Assembly: GCF_033807715.1 (NCBI RefSeq)
Contig: NC_084590.1
Location: 4,718,593-4,782,592 of the forward strand
Direction: 5' to 3'
Source: Cololabis saira
Lineage: Eukaryota; Chordata; Actinopteri; Beloniformes; Belonidae
DNA: 64,000 nt
Shown here: in pieces, positions 1 to 10,844 of the stretch
Position numbering within the stretch: the stretch's first letter is position 1
How the letters are laid out: each line of letters opens with the position of its first letter
Notes under the pieces: generated by a model
Database searches by the model: none
Seen by the model: only the letters and a program-made list of their open reading frames with translations
Told to the model about the DNA's origin: nothing
Translations under genes and position numbers: made by a program

Positions 1-233
1 CTCTGTAACTGTTACTGTAACTGTAACTCTGTAACTGTAACTCTGTAACTGTAACTGTAACTGTAACTCTGTAACTGTAACTCTGTAACTGTAACTCTGT
101 AACTGTAACTGTAACTCTGTAACTGTAACTCTGTAACTGTAACTCTGTAACTGTAACTGTAACTGTAACTCTGTGACTGTAACTCTGTAACTGTAACTGT
201 AACTCTGTAACTGTAACTGTAACTCTGTAACTC
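1..233. repeat. CTGTAA-type microsatellite
   Basis: Tandem array built from CTGTAA hexamers mixed with an 8-base variant (CTCTGTAA), running from the left edge of the window. One unit carries a substitution (gtgactg near 173). The array probably extends left of the window. No coding potential is seen. Confidence 0.95.
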
Positions 234-365
234 CAGTGTAGTTATTTTAGCCTGGAGTGAGCAGACCCATCCAATACGCTGGATTTACGTTCCAGCATGT
301 CATGAGGCGTCTACATATTTATGTCTATGGTTGCCAGACCTGTTGCGGCTCAATATTGATGCATA

Positions 366-450
366 TATAAGGCGCACCGGATTATAAGGCGCACGGTCAG
401 CTTTTGAAAAAATTGAAGGCTTTTAGGTGCGCCTTATAGTGCGGTAAATA
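366..450. repeat. Short palindromic repeat, GGCGCACC/GGTGCGCC
   Basis: ATAAGGCGCACC occurs at about 367 and again at 383, and its complement GGTGCGCCTTAT lies at about 426, so the stretch can fold into a hairpin. It resembles an end fragment of a DNA-transposon MITE. No target duplication is visible, so the class is not assigned. Confidence 0.5.
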
Positions 451-1017
451 CAGTAATATGAGAATCGATTTAGAATTGGATAATTGATTTTTTCAACATA
501 GGCCTACTGTTGAGTATGTTAAAGCGGCAGAAAACGCTCCTGGTAATCCTTTTGCATGTGTACGCTTTCTCTAAGCATCCTCTTACAGCCCCAAAACATG
601 CACATTTGGTTGTCTGGGAATTGTTTGCGTCATTTCACGGACAGTTGACTTCTTGCCTGATGACACCTGATGGTTCCCAGTTCCCCCCTGGGAGCCTCAT
701 TGGGATCGGGGCAGGGCTTCAAGTCCCCGTCTCTTGAGGAACAGTCCTTTGTTGGAGCCGTATATCTACTGCTACAACCTGGGTGCTGTAACTAGCTTTC
801 AAATGCCTTATGTGATGCCGTTCATACAGAAATCTCTGAAACTCCCTTCTCAATTGATAAACGAACCTAAATCCCTGGTGCTGCTGAAGAAGGCTAAGCC
901 TGAGCATGTTTCTGCTCACTAAAGACAAGGAAATGATCAAAATCTGATTTTTATTCTGTTGTGAGAATATATACAGCAAACATAGTGTAAAACAGTCAAT
1001 CATTTTTACAATGACTA
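451..1017. other. Unassigned sequence
   Basis: No domain, splice-bounded exon or recognisable repeat was found. Short open frames on both strands overlap each other and lack any known motif, so I do not call a gene here. Confidence 0.5.
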
Positions 1018-1675
1018 CGTTTACATGCAGTCAAAATTTGGGTTAAGGTCAATATTCCGGTTACTGAAACATTGGGAATAATGTGTTTCCATGCGTGAGC
1101 AAACAGGGTTATCCCTGTTTACATGGTAATTAATCATTCAGGATATCTGGATCAAACCAGCGACTCACCGAGAACGTCTTGACGCAATTCTCGTTATTTC
1201 CGCTTCTTCTTCCTGTATCCAAATCCAAAACAACCACAATAACAGCAGCACGGAGTATAATCGGACCCGCTGGTACCGTTGTGTTTCTTGTCCCTGTAGT
1301 TCGCCTTTTTCAGCGTCTTCCAGCGGAGCTTGATCTGGTCTGGCGTTCCTACAAATGCTGCTTCGCGCAACTTTTCCCTCACCTTTTTGTAAAGGTGTCT
1401 CGCTATCCCGGTGCTTTCTACCGTCTACAAATGCAGAAATGTTCATATCCTTGATTACATTTATGAAGTGATTAGTCTCCTCCTGGTCTTGGTTTCTCCG
1501 TGTTTATAAGAACTTCCTGGACTCAAAAGACCAGGACTCCTTGCGAAAAGAACATGCGCAGAAAACAAACTAATTCCAGTTATTCAAAGGGGTTATTGGT
1601 GTTTACATGGCCGTGCGCAACCGGGTTATTGCTAATATTCCGGTTAGAAAAGGGTTATTGACTGCATGTAAACGT
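1018..1675 (-). mobile_element. Harbinger-like DNA element with Myb/SANT-like remnant
   Basis: Terminal inverted repeats ACGTTTACATGCAGTCAA (left) and its complement (right) bound about 660 bp. On the minus strand, around 1194-1382, the translation includes TPDQIKLRWKTLKKANYRDK, which resembles the Myb/SANT-like DNA-binding protein of PIF/Harbinger elements. The frame is broken around this motif, so the element is a dead, non-autonomous copy. Related copies lie at 2790-3410 and, inverted and partial, at 56259-56660. A 3-bp duplication typical of Harbinger was not clear, so the superfamily rests on the protein motif. Confidence 0.6.
1194..1382 (-). pseudogene. Myb/SANT-like domain remnant of a Harbinger accessory protein
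   Basis: A 62-codon minus-strand frame contains a segment rich in the W/K/R pattern of a Myb-like helix (IKLRWKTLKK). In active PIF/Harbinger elements this accessory protein binds the element ends and helps bring the transposase into the nucleus. Here the flanking frames carry the start (MNISAFVDGRK, in another frame) and a degraded tail, so at least one frameshift separates the parts. No DDE transposase is present. It is a remnant, not a functional gene. Confidence 0.5.
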
Positions 1676-1681
1676 ATTCAT

Positions 1682-2070
1682 TACGGAAGAGTATTAGGGC
1701 CAGGCAGGAGAAAAATAAAAATAATATTTTAGAGGAGGAAGATTTTTTTTTCATTATGCACTCCAAGAAAAAAGTCGAAATGTCGAGAAAAAAGTCGAAA
1801 TTTTGAGGAAAAAAGTCGAAATGTCGAGATTAATGTTGAAATACAATTTCGAGAAAAAAGTCGAAATGTTGAGAAAAAAGGCGAAATTTCGACTTTATTC
1901 ACGAAACTTCAACTTTATTTACGAAATTTCGACTTTATTCTTGAAATTGTATTTAAACATTAATCTCGACATTTTCGACTTTTTCTCAACATTTTGACTT
2001 TTCTCTTGAAGAAATAAAATCTTCCCCTCTCAAATATTTTTTCCCTGCATGGCCTTAATACTCTTCCGTA
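1682..2070. mobile_element. Hairpin MITE, TACGGAAG family, copy 1
   Basis: Inverted ends TACGGAAGAGTATTAGGGCC and its complement bound about 390 bp. The inside is a degenerate tandem of AAAAAAGTCGAAATGTCGAG that turns into its own complement in the middle, giving a long hairpin. TATTCAT precedes the left end (1675-1681) and follows the right end (2071-2077), a likely 6-7 bp target duplication. It abuts the right end of the Harbinger-like element. No coding capacity. Other copies are at 53930-54485 and, split, at 15404-19290. Confidence 0.75.
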
Positions 2071-2789
2071 TATTCATAGACATACATGGGAACTAAAAAA
2101 GTTTTTTTGACCGGAGGTGAAAAGTCTGCCGGTATTAACATGCAGAAACGTCAAACCAACACGCAGGCTTGAGGGAAACTCCTTGATATAAACACATTTT
2201 AATGGGACACACACTTACAGTGTGTGCTCGGCGGTATCTGGCGGAGGCGCTGTGTGTCTTCGTGTTTCAATGCTCTTACTCCTTGTATGCATCCCTGAGT
2301 TTGTGTGTGCGCATTTTTGTCGCCCCCATCGTCCTCCTTGGCGCAGCGGGAACACACATACACACTTACCGGCGGGCCCTGGGACAGGCAGACAATTAAA
2401 CAGGTCAGCGTGGGGTAACCTCAGCCAGCCTGCGGACGGCGGTAGACACGCAGCTGGAGATAGCAGGACAGGCGAGAACAGCAACACCTCTGACGGACAT
2501 GCTCTCTGTTTCACAGGCAGCCGCCGAGGGAAACACACACAGGACACACACAGTCGCACACCGACGACTGCAGCTGGCCGGCAGGAGGGACGGGATTAAG
2601 AAGTTAGAGACTTGAGGAAAAGGGGCACCTACTTCAAAATCGGAACTTTTGAATTTAGCCTGCTTTGGACAGACGGAAATGTAGCAAAACAAAAAAATTA
2701 AGAAATATGCGGGAGAGTTTTAAAAGAGTGAGATTTTTTTCTCTCTTGCCACCTTTTTCCAGATTTAATGTTTGCTCATTTCTCAGTGA
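2071..2789. other. Unassigned, locally GC- and CpG-rich sequence
   Basis: From about 2200 to 2600 the base composition is richer in G+C and CpG than its neighbours. Several overlapping open frames exist on both strands, the usual by-product of GC-rich DNA. None carries a known domain or matches between strands. An untranslated first exon or old CpG island cannot be excluded, but nothing shows it. Confidence 0.4.
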
Positions 2790-3410
2790 CTACGTTTCCA
2801 TGCAGTCAAAATTGGGGTTATTGCTAATATTCCGGTTACTGAAACATTGGGAATATTCCGTTTACATGGTGATTAATCATTCAGGATATCTGGATCAAAC
2901 CAGCGACGCACGGAGAACGTCATGACACAATTCCCGTCATTTCCGCTTCTTCTTCCTGTATCCAAATTCAAAACAAATGCTGTTTCGCGCAACTTTTCTC
3001 TCACCTTCTTGTAAATCTTCTATCCCGGTACTTTCTACCGTCTACAAATGCAGAAATGTTCATATCCTTCATTACATTTATGAAGTGATTAGTCTCCTCC
3101 TGGTCTTGTGTTTCTCCGTGTTTAGAAGAACTTCCTGGACTCAAAAGACCAGGATTCCTTGTGAACAGAGCATGTGCAGAAAACAGATTCCTGTTCCGTT
3201 TGATGGGGATATTCTGTTTGGTGTTTACATGACCCAATATTCAGGTTTTAAAAGGAGTAACCCAGGGCTCATATTCAGGTTTTTAAAAACCTGAATATGA
3301 GCAAATTCCGGTTATTCAAAGGGGTTATTGGTGTTTACATGGCCGTGCAAATTTGGGTTATTGCTAATATTCGGGTTTTAAAAGGGTTATTGATACATGG
3401 AAACACAGTC
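2790..3410 (-). mobile_element. Harbinger-like element, copy 2
   Basis: This shares most of its sequence with 1018-1675 (end sequence TACGTTTCCATGCAGTC, the GGATATCTGGATCAAACCAG block, and the MNISAFVDGRK reading on the minus strand), but the Myb-like core is deleted. Extra repeats of TTTTAAAA...CCTGAATATGAGC occur near its right side. The right end reads GATACATGGAAACACAGTC. Non-coding. Confidence 0.6.
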
Positions 3411-3442
3411 AGTGACAGACAGACCTGGAATGGTTGCTTCCT

Positions 3443-3886
3443 AAAGGTTGAATTATGGTTCTTCGTTAAACCTACGTGGGAGTCTCTCCGTAGCCTACAC
3501 CGTAGCCTGACCTGCACCTTCCAAAAAATGGAACTACGACCCAACGCAGACCGAAATGGCTGTGATTGGTTCGCTTGGTAGCCACGCCTTTCCAGTTCCG
3601 GTTCGTGAAGCACTAGTGAACTTTCAGCGCTCTTTTCTTCGTGTGTGAGATTTATTTTTTTTGGGTTGTTTTGTTTTTTTGCACAATAGTTGTCCTTATC
3701 TCTTTGATTCACTGTGACCGGAAAAAAACGGAAGCTAAACAAAGTAGCCACTAGAGCTCTGGGGGGGTACTGCACTGTGGAGAAATGGAGTGACGGAGAA
3801 GTCTGAAGGGTTCACGACGGCGTCACAGCAACGGCGTAGACTCTGCGTTGGTTTAACACAGAACCATAATTCAGGCTTAAGTGAGC
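3443..3886. mobile_element. MITE of the AACCATAAATCAGGC family, divergent copy
   Basis: The left end TTGAATTATGGTTCTTCGTT and the right end AACACAGAACCATAATTCAG are inverted to one another, and the inner CTACG/CGTAG blocks match the other family members at 17857-18000, 50770-50902 and 58594-58684. This copy is longer because it holds about 300 bp of unrelated sequence. Non-coding. Confidence 0.5.
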
Positions 3887-4611
3887 ACATCAGCTTCAGA
3901 GTCATCCCAAAGGATGTGCAGTCAAAATAGCTGAAAATAATTACAATCATACCCATCATTATGACCTTTCTTTTGTTCTCTAACCTCTCCTCTTGAATGT
4001 AATTTTACATATTTTCCTTCATCATCCTGCTTCACTGCCTGTGTTTTTCTGCCACAGAGACGTGACAACAATTAAGAAAACAGGACCTCGCAGAATCTGA
4101 ACAAAGTTCAGCTGTGGTTCTTCATGATAAAAGGCAGATTAAAAGCTTTCTGTGTGTTTGTGTGGTAACCGATTGCCAAGGCAATGCTATTCTTGTTTGG
4201 TATTGCAGCCGAGGCAGAATTACCTCGATTTTGTACAAAATAGTCAATTAAATTAACTGTGAAAGGCTATTTATTTTAACCCGAGGATACATTTTTTGTC
4301 TGTCTTTTTCTCTTCCCTCGTAGATATTGTTGGGGGATGGGGGGTTGCAGGAGAAATTGACTGGAGAACAAAGATGGTGAATTAAGGGGAGGTTTCAGAG
4401 CCGGGGTCATACTGCCATCCGGAGGACGAAGCCGAACACTGCACGGTCCGATCTGGGTGAAGAGCTGTGCTTAGTGAGGGGGGTTTGGTTGTCTCTCGCT
4501 TACTATCACACCTTTTTTGCACATTCCATGCCCACACTGTGATGTGATGGTCATTAAAACCATATTTACTTCAAGTATAGGAACAAAATAATGGGATAAT
4601 ACTTCAGTTCT
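3887..4611. other. Unassigned sequence
   Basis: Ordinary-looking AT-rich sequence with no recognisable exon, repeat end or open frame of note. Confidence 0.4.
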
Positions 4612-4690
4612 CCATCCATCCATCCGTTATTCAGGGTTATTATGGGGGTCTGCCAGAGCCTATCGCAGCATCTTCAAGGGAATGTGAGTA
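4612..4690 (-). mobile_element. Fragment of the ATGG-tailed SINE
   Basis: CCATCCATCCATCC followed by a degraded GGGTCTGCCAGAGCCTATC block matches the 3' end of the SINE seen complete at 15494-15880 and 58977-59331, on the minus strand. Only the last 80 bp remain. Confidence 0.6.
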
Positions 4691-4740
4691 AAGAATAAAT
4701 GGAGACCTAAAATTCATGACGACAGTAACTAATAATAATT

Positions 4741-4830
4741 AGATTCAACTTTATTGTCATTGCACATGTGAAAAGTACAGGGCAACGAAAGGCAGTTAGC
4801 GTTTAACCAGAAGTGCTTATGCAGTGAAAT
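4741..4830 (-). mobile_element. LINE 3'-end fragment
   Basis: The block AGATTCAACTTTATTGTCAT followed by CAGGGCAACGAAAGGCAGTT resembles the common 3' ends of fish LINEs read in reverse, with an AATAAAGTTGAATC-type tail on the minus strand. It is too short to assign a clade. Confidence 0.4.
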
Positions 4831-4850
4831 AGACACAATGTACAGCATAT

Positions 4851-4958
<108 letters not shown>

Positions 4959-5920
4959 CCTATTCACACGCATATATTGTGTGTACTGTATGTGTGTGAT
5001 TAGGTATGTGTATGTGTGTATGTAGATATATATAGATATACAGAGACAAACAATACAATCAAATAACATAGACTGACATACAATGCCGTAAACTAAACTA
5101 TAATATACAACAAGTGTTTGGTAAGTTAAGGTTTATAAATAACTAACAATTGATGCCAACATAATAACATGGAGACGACATGGCAGAGACCTCCAAAGGA
5201 AACATATTAGTTTGGAAATTGTGCAGAGGAAAACTAAATCGAAAGAAAGATAGAGAGTAAAAAATTGTGTCCATGGGGCTGAATTTATCAATTCTATTCA
5301 TAGTTTAAATGATGTTATTATTTCACTCACTGCTGTGAGACATAACAGGTTTTGTACGTGCTCAAGGCCAGAAACTGGATCTGCATGAAACCCTTTCCAG
5401 ATCACAGACAACCCGCTTCATGCAGAATTGTTTGTGTTGTCTTTCAAATCAGTGCTTCAAAAAAACATAAACGTAAGAGATAATAGAGTTGCTTATTTCT
5501 CTGTGTAGTGTGAACTAAAATGTTTCAGATAGCAAATGAAAGTGGCAAGGTGAAATAGGCCAATCACCGCTTTCATGCTGTAATCCCATCAGAGAGAAAA
5601 TCATTTTTATTTATTTTTTTCAATTACACAAAGTGTCAAGCAAGAGAAAACCCACGGCTGGTAAATCTGTGATCTACTTTTCCTCCGTTGAAGATGAGCC
5701 TGAGATGGAGTGGACTCTGCAATCCCATGGCTGTTAATGAGTGTTTTTGATTGTTGATAAAATCCTGATCAATTTGTTTTTTGGTGACAAAATCTGTGGT
5801 TTAGACAAAGTACATTGTAGTATCCTGTTAGGCTGTACTGTAACATAAGTAAATAATTGTGCGAATGCTGCTCTTCTTTTACAGTTACAAATCTGAGTAG
5901 CTATGGCACACAAAACTGAG
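4959..5920. other. Unassigned AT-rich sequence
   Basis: No domain, exon or clear element end was found. It may be unique intergenic DNA. Confidence 0.4.
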
Positions 5921-6007
5921 TTGTACTTTTTAATATTTGAAGATTTTATTTCGAACATGCATGATAAAAAAAAAGAGTACAAAAAAGTAAAAAAAAACAG
6001 AATACAA

Positions 6008-6082
<75 letters not shown>

Positions 6083-6680
6083 GTCCTACCTCTGACATAC
6101 ATTCTTACATATAACAAGACGAGTTTCAATAAACTTACTTATAATACACACATACCTACTTTAATAACTGTTCTATACAGTTATATAATACTCAATTATA
6201 TGTATATATAAATATAGTCAAAATCAAACAAATCAAGGCAAACTAAAGAAAACAAACGCCCAGCATTTAGTTGTGCTACTATGTATGTATGTAATAATAG
6301 AAGTAATTATAATGTATAGTATTACATTATCATTACTTTACTATAATACTACAATATAATAGAGAACAATAGACAGCAATGGTATAACAATATACTTGAA
6401 TAACTATAAGAGTAGATTTGCTATATATACTGGTTCATATATTTACCTCCAATTATATACATAATAATTACTATAAATCTATATATCGACATATCTACAT
6501 ATAACTATAAATCAATATATATTAATATAGATATAGATACACAAATACTGTACATTGATACAACTCAATATATCCACATACCTACATATAACATATGTAT
6601 ATCCATAATATAGATCTATATATCTACATATATTAATAAATGTACATATCTACATGTTTATTCACATCTGTATTTTGAAT
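5921..6680. mobile_element. AT-rich dispersed repeat (GATTTTATTTCGAACATGC family), copy 1
   Basis: Starting with TTTGAAGATTTTATTTCGAA, about 700 bp match 62203-62720 in the same orientation, including a GTCCTACC...CTGACATACATTCTTA block and CAGCATTTAGTTGTGCTACT. The 5' flank of the second copy carries TTGAATTTGAATTGAA, which suggests the reverse complement of a LINE-type 3' tail. No protein domain is visible. An internal AT array sits at 6011-6077. Confidence 0.55.
6011..6077. repeat. AT dinucleotide microsatellite
   Basis: Pure TA/AT run of about 66 bp inside the dispersed repeat. The second family copy at 62 kb lacks this expansion, so it grew after insertion. Confidence 0.95.
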
Positions 6681-7778
6681 AGAAAGTTTCGTTGTATCTT
6701 TTTTTAAATTGTGATATGTTTCTATTTTGTTTTAGCTCCACATTCTCCTGTCACATGCCAAACACCTCACAGGGTGATCACACAGCACATGATGATGAAC
6801 AGGTCCCAAAAGTGCAAATGTGTCAAAATGACAAAACAAAGAGGGTCCGTCATGGCAGATATGGGTTTCACTTTTTTTATTTATTTTTTATGATGTAATA
6901 AAACCAAGCCCTCACAGCATACTGAAAAAAGCTTCCCGTCATATCTACTTCCTGCCTCCTTAAAATAACAATACATCTTTCACATAGTTGTGCTTTTCCA
7001 AACAAGACATCCACGTATGCGTTTGCATGGTCTTATCAGGTGTAAATGGAGTATGCAAGAATATAGAATATAGCGATGTGTGTCAGCACGGCTCAGCAAG
7101 GGGGAGATTTATCTCCAAACAGATGCATCCGGACGTGGACCCACGTCCAAATGAAAACAAATAGACAAAAAAACTAAATGCAATAGCAGAAACACGAGGA
7201 GTCCCACCCACGCATGCGTACACTGTGGGCTAGTTAAATGAGGCATGTGATACACTGTAGTGCGATGTGTATGACAGTAAGACAGAGAGAATAATTGTGA
7301 CTGCGAGATAGAGCAAATGATGTGCTGGAGGGGAAGTAAACAATGCCAGTTCCTGTGATAGACTGCAGAACACTTTCCGACTCATTGACTTTGAATAATT
7401 TTTCACATCAAATGAAAAGTAATTACATCACAACAACTCATGGTGAATGGTTTGGTGCCTGTGACTTTGTGTGTCTGTATATGTGCGTACAGCAGGGGTG
7501 GTAATATTGGTCAGTGATTTACTTGAGCTATTCATGATGTCAAGGGAAAGATGGTACTGGACTTGCTGTAGTGTAGCTGATGTATTGAGTGCTAAACTCT
7601 GCTCACGCTACATACACCCACACCCACAAGCTACATATACCAATGTTGGGAATAATAATAGGATGCAAGCCTTTCAATGGGATCCCTAATTACATTTATG
7701 CATGTGGGCTTCTTCTTCAACCCAAATCCAACATGGAGACGGGTCCATGGAAGATGCTGATGTCATTTCTCTCTACTC
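6681..7778. other. Unassigned sequence
   Basis: No recognisable exon, repeat or element end over about 1.1 kb. Short open frames lack motifs. Confidence 0.4.
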
Positions 7779-8295
7779 GGGCCCCATTTACACGTAGCAA
7801 AAACGGTGGTGTTTTCATGCGTTTTGGCAGTTCGTTTACACGAAAACGAAGCTCAAAGTCACCAAAAACGATCATTTCTGAAAACTCCGGTCAAAGTGGA
7901 GATTTTCAAAAACTCCGTCTTCACGTTTGCTTGTAAACGGAGAGAAACGGACATTTAGGCTTCAGAACGTCACATTATGCAACAGAAACGTCACCAGCGT
8001 CATGTGTGCGACCTGTGTTTACAATTTGTTTGGCCACCATAAATATTTTCTTGTATTTTACCTGTTTTATATTCTAAAGTCACACTTAAAAGTAACTCTA
8101 CTTCTCTGTCACTCCAAACCAAAGACTCTTGTTCATCTTGGAAGTAACTGGAATTTACTAGTGTCATTTGTTAATGTTTTTTTCCAGGATTCTGATTGGC
8201 TAACATGACTTTATCTTCTCGTTACACTGCCCCCTGTAGGTTTGGCTGCTCATAGCACCCCTTAACAGTATATTTATGCAAGTTTGTGTAAATGA

Positions 8296-9206
8296 TGGTG
8301 TAGCATCCCCGACTGATGATGGTTGACTCTCAGACTGATGGTTCACAACGTTTTTATTCCTTCGATGTAAATACACTGCATACACACCATAAGAGCTATA
8401 AAGGAATAAAATAAAACAAAGTTTTATTAACCCTAACCCTAACCCTAACCCTAACACCCTGCAAACACACAGTAAGAGCTATAAAGGAATAAAATAAAAC
8501 AAAGTTTTATTAACCCTAACCCTAGCCCTAACCCGAACCCTAGCCCTAACCCTAGCCCTAACCCTAACCCTAGCCCTAGCACTAACCCTAGCCCTAACCC
8601 TAACCCTAGCCCTAACCCTAACCCTAGCCCTAGCCCTAGCCCTAACCCTAGCACTAACCCTAACCCTAACCCTAGCCCTAACCCTACCCCTAGCCCTCAC
8701 CCTAATCCTAGCCCTAACCCTAGCCCTAGCCCTAACCCTAGCCCTAGCCCTAACCCTAGCACTAACCCTAGCCCTAACCCTAGCACTAACCCTAGCCCTA
8801 ACCCTAGCCCTAACCCTAACCCTAGCACTAACCCTAGCCCTAACCCTAACCCTAGCCCTAACCCTAGCCCTAACAACCTGCAATCACACAGTAAGAGCTA
8901 TAAAGGAATAAAATAAAAGAAAGTTACTCTTACTACATACATACAAGTTTCATCCAACTCACAGGCCGACACAGCTGCTTGCTGGGCCGGCACTCGTTTA
9001 GTCTTGCAGAAAACGTTTCTACAGCCGTTAAAGTTTAACCGTTAAAGACCGAAGCGCAGATGTTTACAGGTTCTCGGCGAGACGCCTTCAAAATAAAAGC
9101 ACTAAATATCGGTCTTAATAAAAGCCTGGCTCCAAACAATGCCAATAAGAAAACAAACAAGAAAAACACATTTACAGAAATACTCATATTAAAAGGTCAT
9201 TTACAG
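8296..9206. mobile_element. Insertion carrying telomere-like repeats
   Basis: The boundary is inferred by comparison with the sister MITE at 58 kb, which runs straight through this point. The block contains three copies of a short sequence (AGAGCTATAAAGGAATAAAA, at about 8392, 8474 and 8895). The first two directly precede a CCCTAA array and the third follows the larger one. No terminal repeats or target duplication are clear. Confidence 0.4.
8429..8876. repeat. Interstitial telomere-like array (CCCTAA with CCCTAG variants)
   Basis: A short block (about 8429-8456) and a longer one (about 8510-8876) of CCCTAA hexamers mixed with CCCTAG and a few CACTAA units. The C-rich strand is the + strand. 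It is degenerate, so it is not an active chromosome end. Open frames of repeated LGLG or RARV residues on the minus strand come from the array. Confidence 0.9.
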
Positions 9207-9479
9207 ATGGTATTTTTCAAAACGTAGAGGGGGAAATATCCGTTTTTGTAAATACCCGGCTATGTGTAAACGTGGCCTTAGTCACATTCTCTACGAACGG
9301 GGCTGTTCTTGGCGATGTTAATGTGAGGGACATGATAGTGGTTCTCCTTCCACACAGGTCATAGGCGATGTTGGTGAAGGACCCGCTGGCCATCATGGGC
9401 ACATGGTTGTAGAAGGCTCAATCATTGCTCAGCTGGATGAAGATTGTGCACATTTAAATGATAATGAATATGTATTTTT

Positions 9480-10060
9480 TTTTATCAAAATATGTTCTTT
9501 GTTCAAGTAACACCACAGGATCCTTCCTTTACATGTTTTGGCAATGTATTATCATTCTGGCAAAAAGTCAGTTTGTATATACAGTACATATCCAATGTCA
9601 CTGGAAAGGCCATCCCATGTTCTCCCAGGGTGTTCCTGATTAATGATGACTCTCAGTTAAACTTACATTACAAAGAAAAAGTTGTGTACCTGGCAGGATT
9701 AACAGCTGCTAAAAAAAATGCTTGCTCTTCGATGGAAACCACCACACGATATACAAACATGTCACTAGTTTACTCTGTTTATGGACATTTTATGGCAACT
9801 TTCAGTGGCAAGAATTCATGGTGCGGGACCCAGGACATTAAAAATATGGACACATGCCATTGAAAAACTGAAAGAACTGAATATTGACTGAACATTTATA
9901 TTTTGTTATATTTTTTGCTTTCTTGTCTTGCTTGTTTTGTCCTGTTGGTGTGTTATTGTTGTCTTGTTCGATCGCTACAGGGTGGGTGGGGGGACGGTGA
10001 TTTAAAGGTTTTTGCTATACAATTGCGTGCATAATTGTTCGATTTAATTGTATGCATCAA
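9480..10060 (+). mobile_element. L1-type LINE, 3' end
   Basis: The frame at about 9492-9863 encodes a stretch resembling the C-terminal part of fish L1 ORF2: SFTCFGNVLSFWQKV, then PCSPRVFLINDDSQLNLH and VVYLAGLTAAKKN. Past about residue 90 the frame drifts, and the expected ARI.G..TIRMW-like end is read in another frame. It is a 5'-truncated, decayed copy with a GT-rich 3' untranslated part. Confidence 0.65.
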
Positions 10061-10499
10061 CAAAATAATAAAAAACAGTTGATCAATTCTTTATAAAGAA
10101 AAACAAGGATTGTCATTAAAGGTGCCATTAAAACTTACCACAGAGACAACACGTTGTATTTATTAATCTTTGTATTTATTTTTGTCAGTCTACTTTTTTA
10201 ATTGATCCTTAGAAAAAAAGAGAAAAAAAAAGAAATGCTGCCAAAGAGGATAAGATTATCAATGTGCTCAACATAAGTTTGTAATTTACTGACACGGATC
10301 ACATATACGTACATTAATGCATGAACCTGATTTCAGTTCAGGTCAAATTTTTAAAAAGGGACATATTATGACATTTATTCAAAAGTTGACACCTTTTACT
10401 GAAGTATTAATTAAATGTCTATGACCTGTTTTGGTCAAAATACAACAAGGATGCAGTTCATGCGTTGCAACATTGTCTTCGTACCATTGTTTTATGTTT

Positions 10500-10578
10500 T
10501 ATACAAAGCGCTTTGCGTTGAATTTTTTATTTGTATGAAAAGCGCTATACAAATAAAGATTGATTTGATTTGATTGTT
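10500..10578 (+). mobile_element. L2-like LINE 3' tail
   Basis: AAAGCGCTATACAAATAAAG followed by TTGATTTGATTTGATTG is the typical end of fish L2-type LINEs: a polyadenylation-like AATAAA and a short tandem tail. Only the tail is present. Confidence 0.6.
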
Positions 10579-10844
10579 TATTACTGCTGATTTTAGTGGG
10601 GCGAGCCAGCCACTCGACTCCACACATCTTTCTTTCTTAATTGAATGTTTAAGCTTTTTGTTATACATTTTATAGGCACATCAAATGCATCAAAATGCGA
10701 CAGTGGGTGAATAAAAAGAGGGGACGCTGCTGGGAAAGTAGATATCTGAAGTGCATTTTCTGTTCAATAACCGACATTAGCATTGAATTAACAGGAAAAG
10801 CTGGGACGGGTTTGATCACCGCGTAGGCTGGAACCCCATTACTA
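10579..10844. other. Unassigned sequence
   Basis: Flank between the L2 tail and the large fold-back element; nothing recognised. Confidence 0.4.

Larger units (their letters stand above)
7779..9278. mobile_element. Inverted-end MITE (GTTTACACGTAGC family), copy 1, interrupted
   Basis: The left end GGGCCCCATTTACACGTAGC and the right end ATGTGTAAACGTGGCC are inverted and match the copy at 58233-58932 over both halves. Relative to that copy, about 900 bp from roughly 8296 to 9206 are extra; they carry the telomere-like array. Non-coding. Confidence 0.65.

Noticed and set aside
8451..8883. Repetitive LGLG and RARV frames on the minus strand
   Set aside because: They are translations of the telomere-like array.
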